Below are positions 31,688 to 42,130 of a stretch of 64,000 nt of DNA, piece by piece. The notes beneath the pieces were generated by a model. That model did not search any database. It saw only the letters and a program-made list of their open reading frames with translations, and was not told where the DNA came from. The first letter of the stretch is position 1. Each line of letters begins with the position of its first letter. The stretch covers positions 1 to 64,000 of the forward strand of contig OZ025703.1 in the NCBI GenBank assembly GCA_964019335.1, given 5' to 3'. Made by a program: the position numbers and the translations under genes. Origin of the DNA: Diplonema japonicum. Lineage: Eukaryota; Euglenozoa; Diplonemea; Diplonemida; Diplonemidae.

Positions 31688-32251
31688 ATTTCACACTCTT
31701 TTTCCTTTAGTGTTCCCTTCTGTCGTAGTACCATTTCCCCCCTGTCCCTCCTCGCTTCTTAGTGTGTAAAATAGAAAACGGAGGGCCCGCGATGCAAGGG
31801 CCCTGACGGGATAAGAAAGAAACGGGAAAAAAAAAAGAAAAAAAAATAGCTTTTCTGCCTTTTTGCACTCGATAACTTCTATCTAGAAGAGGCTGCTCGC
31901 CGTCTTCAGATAAAGAGAAGAGCTAAGTGGTCCCCGTTCTCCCTCTTCTTCGTGCAGCATCTTTTCTGTGGTGGCCGAAGGGGTGTGGTGTTCATGGACT
32001 TGCAAGGGGCGCGTAGGGTTGGTGCCCCGCAAAGCGGCCCCCTTTCTCAGGGTATAGAGTGAGAGAATATGGAAAGATTCACCCACTGCAAGTCCCTCAA
32101 CCCTTCCCGGCCTCGCCTCCCTGCATCCCTACCCCCTGCGCCACTTCACCTCCCGATTCTTGTAGCACCCCCCAAAAAAATGTTTGCCCCTTCCCCCGTT
32201 TTTTGAGAAAAGAAAATGAAGATTCCACACTTTTAGCAAGCTTTCTTCCCT

Positions 32252-32282
<31 letters not shown>

Positions 32283-32315
32283 CTCTGCAGTATCCGTTTT
32301 TAACACTTTTCAGTT
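31688..32315. other. Intergenic region with a poly-C tract
   Basis: No gene recognised. It holds GGGCCC pairs separated by 9-14 nt around 31785-31815, a GC-rich patch at 31980-32045, and a run of over 20 C at about 32256-32278. Acceptor-like CTGCAG (32285-32290) and TTCAG lie before the next ATG. Confidence 0.55.
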
Positions 32316-33296
32316 ATGAAAAGAAAAAGACAAAATGCGAGCTACGCAGAAATGTTTGAAGACATAAAGAAGGTGTGTAAGGAGCAACCCGCTTCAGCAG
32401 GGCTTGTACACAAGCAGGCTGATTGGGAACAAGTGGTTCAAGGCGAAGAGGCAATGCGTAAGGGAGATGTGAACAAAGGGCTCAGGAGTCTGAGAAGCGG
32501 GTCAAACTATGAGATATGTCTGGAGACAATGAAGAAAATGAAAGAGGTGTCTTTTACTAGAGTGACAAAGAGGCTGAGAGAGGCACCTTTAGGGCATGCC
32601 AGTTTTGTAGAGGCGCCACCAGACAGTAGCGATAGGCATGGATACCACCTTGTGAAGCCGGGGCATGTCCTAGTGACCATAAACGTCGTTGCCGAGTACT
32701 CGAAAGTAATTGCATTCCGGGGTGGCCCTGCTGGGTGGGTCAGGACTTCGGAGCTGAATAAGCACCCGGTGATTCTACGTACCTCTTGCGACAGCAGCGG
32801 CGATGAAAGCACCCCCCGCCCTACGGGAGATGTGCTTGCTGATCCCATCCACTGTCCCTTAAAGCAGCACCACCTCCAGTCACTAAGATTCACCTACAAC
32901 ACCACAGCCCCCGCCTTCCGCATGTTATCAAAAATGGGATGGCAGCCCGGCGAGGGGCTCGGTAAGCGTGAGTCCGGTATCAAAGCACCTTTGGCACTCT
33001 CAGTTGCAGGCTTAGATGTTCAAGGCAGGGGATTAGGCTACTGTAGCATAAAGCCCCAAGCGACCTGCGACCCTCAAGAATACCTTAAGAAACATCACAC
33101 TCAGCTTGCTACCTGCAGCACGCAGCTTGCATGCATTAAGAAAACTGCACGGCACTCCAAGTTACACCAGCGCCCTGCACTGTCGAAACAGTACGCGGCC
33201 TATGCAGCGACACGGCATGCAATCGAGAAGAGTGCTGCAATTCTGCATCAGAGCATCGAACTCAAAAACACAATTAGACGCGCTGCCAAATTCTAA
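32316..33296 (+). CDS. G-patch domain protein
   Basis: 326 residues, no intron seen. A G-patch lies at about residues 200-243: LSKMGWQPGEGLGKRESGI ... GLDVQGRGLGY, with the aromatic and spaced glycines of the family. G-patch proteins bind RNA and commonly stimulate DEAH-box helicases in splicing or ribosome assembly. The N-terminal half (KRKRQNASYAEMFEDIKK ...) and the Lys/His-rich C-terminal helix are not recognised. Role in splicing versus ribosome biogenesis cannot be decided. Confidence 0.78.
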   Translation: MKRKRQNASYAEMFEDIKKVCKEQPASAGLVHKQADWEQVVQGEEAMRKGDVNKGLRSLRSGSNYEICLETMKKMKEVSFTRVTKRLREAPLGHASFVEAPPDSSDRHGYHLVKPGHVLVTINVVAEYSKVIAFRGGPAGWVRTSELNKHPVILRTSCDSSGDESTPRPTGDVLADPIHCPLKQHHLQSLRFTYNTTAPAFRMLSKMGWQPGEGLGKRESGIKAPLALSVAGLDVQGRGLGYCSIKPQATCDPQEYLKKHHTQLATCSTQLACIKKTARHSKLHQRPALSKQYAAYAATRHAIEKSAAILHQSIELKNTIRRAAKF

Positions 33297-33339
33297 CTCC
33301 CCCCACGACTCGTCGGTCGCGTCCCGTGTTTTATTTTGC

Positions 33340-33367
33340 GCATTATAATCAAACTAACCACTACCAG
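33340..33367 (+). promoter_or_regulatory. Probable spliced-leader acceptor for the XMAP215-type gene
   Basis: ACCACTACCAG ends at 33367, 5 nt before the ATG, after a T-rich stretch that begins at about 33328. No other gene signal fits between the G-patch stop and this start. Confidence 0.45.
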
Positions 33368-33372
33368 GGAAG

Positions 33373-36300
33373 ATGGATGAGATACGTGTTGGTGGGGGCG
33401 GAAATGGAATGGCGGGCATCAGCGAGCTGCCGGAGATGGAGGAGGAGGTCTTCACAGGTCCACTGGAAGTGAGGTTAGAACACAAAAACTGGAAGGCTAG
33501 AAAAGCAGCAGCAGAAGAGTTAAAGGCACTATTTGAGAACAAAGGATCGACTGAGCTGTACGAAGCGATGGTCCCAGGGCTTGTGAAAGACAGCAACCCG
33601 TCTGCGCTTGAGGCTGGTCTGGAGTGCTGCACAGCTTACATACAGGCGCTTGACAGTCTCCCTCCAAATGCAAAACGGATCGTGTTCTCCATACTCGAGA
33701 AGGGTGTTGCTGGACGCCCAAAGACCCTCCTTAACAGCCAGGCAGTCTTTTCCCTTCTTGTTGAGGTGGGTGGTACCGCCGAATTTGTGGAAGCCCTTGA
33801 TGGCGTCTTGCCTAAGGTCAAGGCAGTGAAGCACAAGCAGCAGCTTGCCGCTTCCATCCTCCTCCTGTTCACGACCTTCGGTGCCACCCCCTTCGACCTG
33901 AAGCAGTGCATCCCTTTCCTTACGAAGCTCATCAGCGAGTCTGACGACAAAGTCAGAAAAGCCATTCGCCAGGTGATTGTTCACTTCTACCAATTGTCAG
34001 GTGAAGCTATTATCTCAATATTAGAAAGCAAAGGTGTGAAGGCAGCGACGGTTGCAGAACTGAAGAAAGAGTGCGAAGCAGCGGCACCCCTCCCTGCCCC
34101 CACTAAAGTAGTTAAAGGTGCTGCTGCAGCCTCGGCGGTACCTTCACAGGAAGGAGGGTCGGAGGCATTTACCAGCACGGACAACCCTCTTTACGACATT
34201 GCGGATCCTGAGCCGGTGTTGAAGCATCTGCCGAAGGACTTCCATTCTGTGGTTTCAGACCACAAAGCAAAATGGGGGGTGAAGAAGGGGATGGTCGAGA
34301 GCAATCTGATGCCCCACGTTACGAAAGTTAAACTGCAGCACGACGACTACCACGAGCTGACAAAAACGATGAAGAAGGCGCTCACTGACCCTAACATCGC
34401 CATGACGGCCCTCGCGATGAAGGTATTCATGTATCTCTGCAAGGGTCTGAGACAGGCCTATTCACGAGAGGCGAGGATATTGTTCCCCACCTTCTTGGAC
34501 CTCATGAAGGAAAAGAAGAACACTGTCGGCGACCCCCTGCGCGACACGTTGTTCGCGATGTACGAGCACAGCATCGTCAACCTACCTGACGTGAACGATG
34601 ACATTGTAAAGGCGTCCACGGATAAGGTGCTGCTTGTGAGGCAGGGCCTTGCGTTGTGGATGGAAAGATGCGTGCTGTCCTCGGCTGAGAAGGCAGGCAA
34701 GTCCATGAAGATCTTTGCCCCCGTAGCCGTCAATATGCTCACGAACGACCAAGACGCAGGAGTGAAAGACGCAGCGGCAAAAGTGTGCATGGCTTACGTG
34801 AAGCAGTGCGGCGAAGACAACTGCCATTTCGTAAACGAGCTTCCGCAGAAGCTACAGGACAGAATTCTGAAAGGTAAACCGTCAGACGGTCTTTCTAAGA
34901 AACCGTTCTCTGCACGTGGGCCAAAACCGACCGCATCTACTGAAGACGCGGCGGCACCGAAGTCTGCTAGACCTGCTTCTGCAAGAGGCGCACCAAAAGC
35001 TAAGTCTGCCGCAATGCCCGCTCCCAAGGCGGACGACGTTCCAGCACCCTTCAGTAGAAGCGATGCTGAGGTAATGTTGGAAGAGCTAGTGGCAGATGCC
35101 GCTGCACCAGCTGTCGCAGGGCTCATGGCCAAGACAGGGAAAGAAAGGCTTGAGGCGCTCTCGACATTGGGAACAGCACTACAGGGAATGCCGGAGTCCA
35201 ACGCCGCGAAGGCGCTCGAGGTGGTCTCGTCCTTGTTCTATACGTCAACACCCGGCTGGAAAGACTCAAGCTTCCAGGCACTGCTAGAGATGCTGCGGAT
35301 CTTGTCGATGTTGTCAGGCAAGGTTGAGGCCATACCGCCACGTGTTGTGAAGGCAGTCACCCCTGCGGTCGAGAAAATACAAGATCTGAAAATCAAGAAG
35401 CCCCTGAAGGAGTACCTATCTGTTCTGTGTGAGGGGACGTCACCACGCTTAGTATTCGGCAACGTACTTAATGTTCTGAGCAACACCAAGGGACCGAAGA
35501 CAATCCAGGAAGGTCTGGAATGGATGGCAGAGACACTAGTCGAGTTCGGAGGTGGCACTTGTGACGAGAAGGCGGTTATTAGCTACGCGATCAAGTGTCT
35601 CGAGATGCCCACACCTACCATCAAAGCTGCTGCATTGAAGGTCTTCTCCGCTCTGGCGAGGTGTAGCGGTGCGCAGGCAGTCCTTCGCATTGCAAAAGGC
35701 ACAGACCTGAGGGCCGCATTACTGAAACAGATTGAAGATGAATGCGAGAAGGTCAAGAACAGCGCGCCAGTGGTTCCCACTAGAACAGCGAAGAATGCCC
35801 CTGCAAAACAAGGCGCAGAAGGCAGCCTTGACGAACCGAAGGATATTAGACCCATGATCGACTCTGCTTTGCTTGAGAAACTGAGTGCTAGCAACTGGAG
35901 CAGGCGAGAGGAGGCCTTGGTCGACGTGTCTAAGATTGTGAACCGAAGGTTGAAGCCCGACGTTGGGCATGATTTAATACCGGCACTGAAGCAACGACTG
36001 GGGGACACAAACAAGAGAATCATCCCTGTCACGTGTAGTGTGATCACCGAGATGTTCGAAGGGATGGGAGCTGCTTGCAAGATGCACGCGCACAAGCTGC
36101 TGCCTACCGTGCTCAACCTTCTAGGCGACCAGAAGCCTGCAGTCCGACAGGGTGCGAGAAAGGTATTGGCTGCTTACGACAAGCTATGCGGTTTGGAAGG
36201 CCTTCTGCCCTACCTTCCGAAAGCCATGGCCACCGATGTCCCCAGCGCCAGGCAGGAGCTCAGCGAGTTCCTTATCGACGTGCTCAGCAGGGATGCCGAC

Positions 36301-38197
36301 AAGATGCCCCCGAACTCTCTTAAACCAACGGTTCAACCATTGGTGAGTTTCCTCCAAGATAGGCATCCCACCACCCGCAAACTGGCGGAGGAGATGTTGA
36401 AGCCTATCATCGGCAACGTGGGGTACGACACTGTCGCTAAGCACGTGGGAGACCTCGGCCTGGCTAACCAACGTGCCCTGTTACCCATTCTCGAGAAGAA
36501 CAAACAATTCGACAAAACAGCACAACAACCGGTGAAGCCTGTGAAGAAGCCGGCGAAGGCGCCCCTCTCTGCGAGGGACAACAAAGACGTCCCCTCTGAG
36601 GACGAACCGCCTTTGCAGAAACCGCGTATCACCTACGAGCAGCAGCCCAAATCGGAAGACGAGGAGATGCCGGCGCAAGACGAAGGCATGTACAAACCCA
36701 AGCAAGTGTTCAAGTCTATGACGAAGGACGCAGGCAACGGGGATATGCATATTGCGGACATGGACTTGCCCTCGAAAACACCTGCCATGCCCAGGCAGAT
36801 GCACGCACAGATCGCCATCACGTCAGTTCCTATGGTATGATAGCACAGACCACACGCATCACCACTGCAGGCTGTCGAGTTGCTCACGCATCAAGATATT
36901 GAGATGTGCTTGCGGGCGGCGGAAAAGATCCAGACGCACCACCAGCAGGGCGGCAGCATCCCCATCGATGAAGTCATGCTCAAGACAATGACAAAGCTGA
37001 CCCACATATGCACGGACGTGAACGTCGCACTGGACGTGCGTGCCTGCAGGGGGCTGGTGGCCTTCATGACGGTATGAACGGTTGTTTTAGTATTTACCAT
37101 TATTTGCAGGAAGTGTTCGTACCGCCAGTGTCGCAACAGTGCAAGACAGAGACAATGTTTTACCTCATCGGGGCTCTATTGGACAACTTGCTGACAGAGA
37201 AGCTGCACAGCACCTACAAGGACAAGGCCGACACCGCGACGGAGCGGGAAAAGAGGGACTGCGACAGTACGCTTCGATGCCTCAACTCACTAATGCTGAA
37301 ACTGCTAGAGAGAAGCGGTCGGACAGAAACCTTCTGCGCACTTATCAAAAGGCTCGACATGTATAATAAGCTTATTTACAACGAGAGCTCCCGCTACGTG
37401 CAATATGTGGAGCTTGTTGCGAAGTGCCTTTTGAAGCTCATCAGGTTCGTGACGCAAGAGAACACGTCTGTCGACTTCACGAAGCTGCTGTATGTCGCAA
37501 CACCAAACGTAGCATAACAAAACAGGAGCGCTGTGCACGAGTTCCTTACAGAAAACCCGCCAACGAACTTCAAGGGCAAAATGGAGCTGCCTCTGCGCAC
37601 GGTGAAGACGCTGTTGAATGAGCTGGTGAAGGTGAAAGGGGAGGGCATCCTGGACTGCTTGATGGTGCTGAACATCAACGAGAACGCACTGATCTCTGAG
37701 TTCATCAACATGTGTCTTCACAAACAGGTATGCTTGTTGTAGTGCGGCGGTGCGACATATACAATAAACAGGACGGGATAGTGCCTGTTCAACAAGGCCA
37801 CTCACCGCAGATGCCACCGCAGGCAAAGAAGCAGGCAATCGCACAACCGCCAGCTAGTATATCGATGCCTTTAGCCGCACCGCCTACCGGGAGGGGGAAC
37901 GTGCCACCCGAAACTGCAGCACAAATGGATGTTATATTTTCACGTGTTCGAAAAACAGATACCTCAAGGGATGGCGTTGCAGAATTGTACACACTGATGC
38001 AGGCCAACCCCAACCTTGATATCACTCCTTGGCTATCGGAGTGTTCTACACCATTTCAAGGCTTCCTTCAGAGACAATTGGCAGCGCAGGCCAATGCTGG
38101 AGCACAGAAGGCATCTGCGGTTTCCGCTTCGCATGAGTCCATGATGGCAATCAGAGACCGCATGGCTAAGATGCGACAAGCTAAGGCGGCAAAATAG
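33373..38197 (+). CDS. XMAP215/Dis1/MOR1-family TOG protein
   Basis: Microtubule polymerase that binds tubulin through arrays of TOG domains. Exons 33373-36834, 36871-37071, 37110-37489, 37526-37727 and 37772-38197 (introns 36, 38, 36 and 44 nt) join to 1556 residues. TOG starts are visible at about residue 35 (LEHKNWKARKAAAEELKALFE), 295 (KAKWGVKKGMVE), about 560 (ADAAAPAVAGLMAKTGKERLEAL) and 835 (SNWSRREEALVDVSKIV), separated by Ser/Ala/Lys/Pro linkers. The C-terminus, DGVAELYTLMQANPNLDITPWL then FQGFLQRQL, matches the conserved end of chTOG/XMAP215. All four introns fall in the last quarter. An AG lies 5 nt before the ATG. Confidence 0.92.
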
Positions 38198-38669
38198 CCC
38201 TGTTGCCGAAGCTTTAGATTCTCTTTCCATTTCTTGCCTCGGGAAAAAAGGGGGGGGTAACACCTTTCCCCCATCTCCCCTTTCCCCATTGTTAGATGTT
38301 GCACAGAAAAAAAAAATCAAACCTTATTGGTACATGTTTCACCTTTACAGGCCCCTTCTTCCTACCCTGCATGTTTATACCGTGTCCTCCTTTTTTTTAT
38401 ATTCCATTTATTGTTAGATTCCCTTTTTTTTTTTTATTTACCGTTCAGTCCGCCAACCACTCCACCCGGGTCGAAAACAAAAGAGAGGAATTATCTTCTT
38501 CTTATTGGTTTCTTTTTTTTTTCTTTCCAGTTCTTCCATTTTTTTTTCTAGTATGATATATGCAAAGAATTGACTTGTCTGGCGTCAAAGATACGGGAGG
38601 GGGGGAAGAGTAGGAGGAGGCTACAACGAGAATACACCAAAAAAATAATGAGCACCCCCCCCCCCCCCC
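38198..38669. other. Intergenic, pyrimidine-rich with A/T runs
   Basis: No gene seen. T-rich stretches alternate with short mixed sequence, and a run of C begins at about 38653, next to the foldback element. Confidence 0.6.
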
Positions 38670-38846
38670 CCTAGGGCTATGCTGGCAGGAAACGTGGAAA
38701 CGTTTCCGTTTCCGTTCCCGTTTCCGTTTCTATACTTTTCAAAATTCTTATGGAAACGGCTTCCTTCTTAAGGAAACATAAGGAAACGTTTCCGTATCCG
38801 TTTCCGTTTCCGTTTCCCTTTTTTTCAAAAAATGCATAGCCCTAGG
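38670..38846. mobile_element. 177-bp foldback element built from GTTTCC hexamers
   Basis: Terminal inverted repeats CCTAGGGCTATGC (38670-38682) and GCATAGCCCTAGG (38834-38846) are exact over 13 bp. The inside is made of CCGTTT/AAACGG hexamers in both orientations (GGAAACGTTTCC joints), so each half can pair with the other. A C run lies on the left and a G run on the right. It looks like a miniature inverted-repeat element; no coding capacity. Confidence 0.7.
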
Positions 38847-38868
38847 GGGGGTCATAAGGGGGTCGTTA

Positions 38869-39252
38869 TTTGCCCTTTTTCAGGCTCTTCGCCAAGGGCA
38901 TTTTGGGCCCTTAAAAAAACTGTAACCACCCCAAAAGTGCCCACAAATCACCCAAACCCCCGTTTCCCGATGGTTTCCGGCCCCAGAAGTGCCCAGAATC
39001 ATGTTCTAATTTTGGGGCCCCCGTTTGGTACTTTCCCTATGTAATCCTAGGGGCCCCTATTTTATGTTCCCTAGGATTACATAGGGAAAGTACCAAACGG
39101 GGGCCCCAAAATTAGAACATGATTCTGGGCACTTCTGGGGCCGGAAACCATCGGGAAACGGGGGTTTGGGTGATTTGTGGGCACTTTTGGGGTGGTTACA
39201 GTTTTTTTAAGGGCCCAAAATGCCCTTGGCGAAGAGCCTGAAAAAGGGCAAA
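38869..39252. repeat. Perfect palindrome, two 184-bp arms with 16-nt loop
   Basis: 38869-39052 and 39069-39252 are reverse complements, in every stretch I compared without mismatch, around a loop ending in TTTTATGTT. Because of this the same translation appears on both strands. The outer flanks (GGGGTCATAAGGGGG at the left, CATATGACCCTACC at the right) are only partly complementary and run into G/C homopolymers. Perfect arms suggest a recent insertion or ongoing correction. Confidence 0.85.
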
Positions 39253-39425
39253 AAGTGGCCCTTTTTAAGGACCATATGACCCTACCCCCCCCCCCCCCCC
39301 CCCCCGTCACTTTTCTGTTTCATTTTTATTCATTCATTTTTCTTTTGAGTGCCTTCTGTGTTTCGTCAGGGCAGCCCCGTTAGTGAAGCCACCTACCTGC
39401 CTCACCGCCCATTCAGGACTGCACA

Positions 39426-40421
39426 ATGTCGGGTGGTCAGAGCTACCAGGCTCTGGTAGGACAACTAAAGACTTCATATTTGAAGCTTAAGAAGAAGCTG
39501 GGGAAAAATGATGGTGTGGGAGTGGAGAGTTGCGTATTGGACGCCGAAAAACTAGCGAAGGAACAAAGCGGGACAGGAGAGGGCGTTGCACTGCTACAGG
39601 CAGCACGGATGCGGAACGTGCAGGGAGACACTGCAGGCGAGGCGGAGGGCTACCTCCAATCAGGCATTGCATTTATGGAAGCCGAAATGGAAAGGTTTAA
39701 AGTAGGGGTGGCCACACTGGACCAGGACGCTGCAAAGGGGCTGCTTGCCCTGAACTTTGCCATCATGCTCAACATAAAGCTGCACAGGAACGAGGCAGCC
39801 TACACAACAGCTACCTACACCGCAGAGTCTATGATGATCTTGCGATGCCCCGATATCGCATCTAGCTACTTCAGCATTGCTGCTGGTGTTGTGAAGCCCA
39901 CCGACAAGCTCCTTAAGGACACCGCCCTGCAGCGTGCTCTCGCCGTGTACGTGTCCATCTGGGATGTCGAGGCTGCTCTGCAAACCGCCGATGAGCTGCT
40001 TGAATCCCTTCCAACCCCAAGGGTCGCTCCGCAGAGCACCCCAGCAAGCGAGGAAGAAGACGATCAAGAAGATATCCCTGATGACAGTGACATGTTCGTC
40101 GCACCACCCCCCACAGGCTTCTACCTTCCGCGTACTTCACAGACAGCCAAACACGAGGAGGTCCTCCTGACCGTGACTCTGCTGCACCTCGCCCTAAATA
40201 ACATCCCCAAAGCTACTTTCACTCTCGACAAGCTCCGCCCTTATTCCAACACGCATCTCTTCACTTATACATCGCTTCTTGTGCACCACCTGCAAGACTC
40301 TCAGAAAGGAATCACGGCACCCCACCCCCCACCGCCGTACACTTCCAAGACGCACTTGCTGGCCTACCAGAGGGTTATGACGTCCAAGATGTACTGCTTC
40401 GTGGACCCCGATGAGAGTTAG
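39426..40421 (+). CDS. Alpha-helical repeat protein, possibly HAP40-like
   Basis: 331 residues; start 10 nt after an ATTCAG acceptor-like site. The N-terminal YQALVGQLKTSYLKLKKKL and the following runs of amphipathic helices (Ala/Leu-rich, TPR-like pairs such as AAKGLLALNFAIMLNIKLHR) recall the TPR-like 40-kDa huntingtin-associated protein F8A/HAP40 and, more loosely, alpha-SNAP. An acidic linker (EEEDDQEDIPDDSD) interrupts the helices at about residue 210. No catalytic motif. The HAP40 relation is a weak guess from the N-terminus and architecture. Confidence 0.6.
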   Translation: MSGGQSYQALVGQLKTSYLKLKKKLGKNDGVGVESCVLDAEKLAKEQSGTGEGVALLQAARMRNVQGDTAGEAEGYLQSGIAFMEAEMERFKVGVATLDQDAAKGLLALNFAIMLNIKLHRNEAAYTTATYTAESMMILRCPDIASSYFSIAAGVVKPTDKLLKDTALQRALAVYVSIWDVEAALQTADELLESLPTPRVAPQSTPASEEEDDQEDIPDDSDMFVAPPPTGFYLPRTSQTAKHEEVLLTVTLLHLALNNIPKATFTLDKLRPYSNTHLFTYTSLLVHHLQDSQKGITAPHPPPPYTSKTHLLAYQRVMTSKMYCFVDPDES

Positions 40422-40508
40422 CCGACCAGCATCGAGTCAATAATGACACAGTTAGTTTTTTCCTTCGCACTACTTAGTCTTGTCTACTTAAGCAACTAGA
40501 CAGGAGTG

Positions 40509-41387
40509 ATGAAAACCATCTGCCTCCTGTGTGGCTTGCCTGGGGCGGGCAAGTCCACAGTCCTGAAGTCCCTGCGAGAGTCCCAGGTGCCCCCTGAAGC
40601 GACTGTCGTGACAGTGCTGCTGGATGAGATATTGGAGCTTGTGATGGAGGGGGAAGGGGGGTTCAGCCCTGAGGCGTGGCACCGTGCACAGGCGGTGATG
40701 AAAGAGCTGGTGCTGCTGCTGGTGGGCGGTGAGGGTGAGCCAAGTAGGCATGCAGGGGGAATGCTGAAGCGGCTGAGTGACGAATGGAAGAGGGCAAAAG
40801 AGGTTTTAGTCATCGTGGAGGACAATTTTTATTACAAAAGCATGAGGAGTGTGTATCAGAAGGTTGCAGAGCAAAAGGGGATAGGGTTCTGTGCCGTGTG
40901 GATGGAGTGCGGGTTAGAGACGTGCTTGAAACGCAACCAGGAGAGACAAGAAGGCAAGGTGAGCGAGAAAGTAATCCGTGACATGCACAAGGTCATGAGC
41001 AGCGACGACAAGGGCCTCACGGTGTTCAAATCCGACAAGAAAACGCCAGCTGAGATGGTTGCCGACCTTCTCGACTGTTGCCACAAGGCTTCTCTGCACC
41101 CCCTCGAAGACACCAGCGGCATCGAAGAGGCCCGCCTCGTTCACGAACGCTCCGCCACAGCCGGCAGCATCTCACATCAGTTGGACCTTGCCCTCCGCAA
41201 GGCTACCACCACCGTGCTCTCCAACTTGAATGGTTCCCAAAAGCAAACCCACGGTGCCACAATTGCAGGCCTCCGACGTGAAGTCCTACGCCAGTCCACC
41301 GTGTCTGGCACAGGCGTGGGCCTCATCTCAGATGTGGTAGAGTGCTTCCAGGCGTCGGCGTGGGCGGCCCTGCGGACTGATTTTTAG
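40509..41387 (+). CDS. PSTK: L-seryl-tRNA(Sec) kinase
   Basis: Phosphorylates Ser on tRNA(Sec), the step before SepSecS makes selenocysteinyl-tRNA in archaea and eukaryotes. 292 residues; the ATG at 40509 follows a CAG by 5 nt. P-loop CGLPGAGKS (residues 8-16), then VEDNFYYKSMRSVY and GFCAVWMECGLETCLKRNQER, the last two being close to the PSTK signature DDNFYY-SMR and LETCL-RN. The C-terminal half is less conserved. It implies the organism makes selenoproteins; none was recognised in this window. Confidence 0.88.
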   Translation: MKTICLLCGLPGAGKSTVLKSLRESQVPPEATVVTVLLDEILELVMEGEGGFSPEAWHRAQAVMKELVLLLVGGEGEPSRHAGGMLKRLSDEWKRAKEVLVIVEDNFYYKSMRSVYQKVAEQKGIGFCAVWMECGLETCLKRNQERQEGKVSEKVIRDMHKVMSSDDKGLTVFKSDKKTPAEMVADLLDCCHKASLHPLEDTSGIEEARLVHERSATAGSISHQLDLALRKATTTVLSNLNGSQKQTHGATIAGLRREVLRQSTVSGTGVGLISDVVECFQASAWAALRTDF

Positions 41388-41442
41388 ACCTAATTTTATT
41401 GCCTTTCTGCCACACAACGCAAAATGCAGTTATACACCAAGC

Positions 41443-41886
41443 ATGGCGAGCATAGGGTTCCAAACCGAGAATGGTAGTTTCGTATTACACAGCAAGTCTG
41501 GGCGACGTTCGTGCCCTTCACTGGACCATGATGTGTCGGAGCAGAGAGTGTTCATGTTGGAGCGCCGTGGGAAGAGGGGTGAGAGGAAGTCCCTTGGTGC
41601 GGCACCAATGCAGGGACCGACGGAGATAAGCGAGGAGGTGGTAGTGACGTTGACAGCAGAGGACGCTGCAGCGAGAGACGCTGTGCTAGCGGACGAGGCC
41701 CAGGAGAGGAGGTCTATCTTTTTGGAGTTTCACAACGAGACGGCCCGCTTGGAGGAAAAGGAGTTCGAGTGCCGCAGGACGGAAATGGACGATGCAGATA
41801 TCAGCCTGATGGGCAAACCACCAGTGAAACAAACCCCAACGGGCCCCGTGGTCAGGGGCATCGGCGGCCAGCCGATGGGCTACTGA
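41443..41886 (+). CDS. Unrecognised protein of 147 residues
   Basis: I do not recognise this gene. The N-terminal third (GFQTENGSFVLHSKSGRRS) is followed by an acidic helical stretch rich in Glu and Ala (TAEDAAARDAVLADEAQERRSIFLEFHNETARLEEKEFECRR) and a Pro/Gly tail ending GGQPMGY. It sits between two array genes with 55- and about 240-nt spacers and is followed by an A run. No membrane segment or signal peptide. Confidence 0.55.
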   Translation: MASIGFQTENGSFVLHSKSGRRSCPSLDHDVSEQRVFMLERRGKRGERKSLGAAPMQGPTEISEEVVVTLTAEDAAARDAVLADEAQERRSIFLEFHNETARLEEKEFECRRTEMDDADISLMGKPPVKQTPTGPVVRGIGGQPMGY

Positions 41887-42130
41887 AAAAAAAAAAACTT
41901 AATGGTAGGCTTTCCAGTCTGTCATGCGCCTTGTCCCTTGTCCTTGCAAATTGCCGAAGCTTCACGGGGACTATTGCAGTTACTGCAAATTAAAGATGGT
42001 CTGTGGCGTGGCTTTTTAATACCTGCCTATCATTTTTGCCTCTTTTTTTGATTTTCTGCCGCCGAATTACTTTATGCCTACATGTTTTTATAAAGTCAAA
42101 GCCGCTATCTCCGTTCAGGTGCCTAGCAAG

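Noticed and set aside
38832-39310. ORFs of 70-77 codons on both strands
   Set aside because: Same sequence read on each side of the perfect palindrome.
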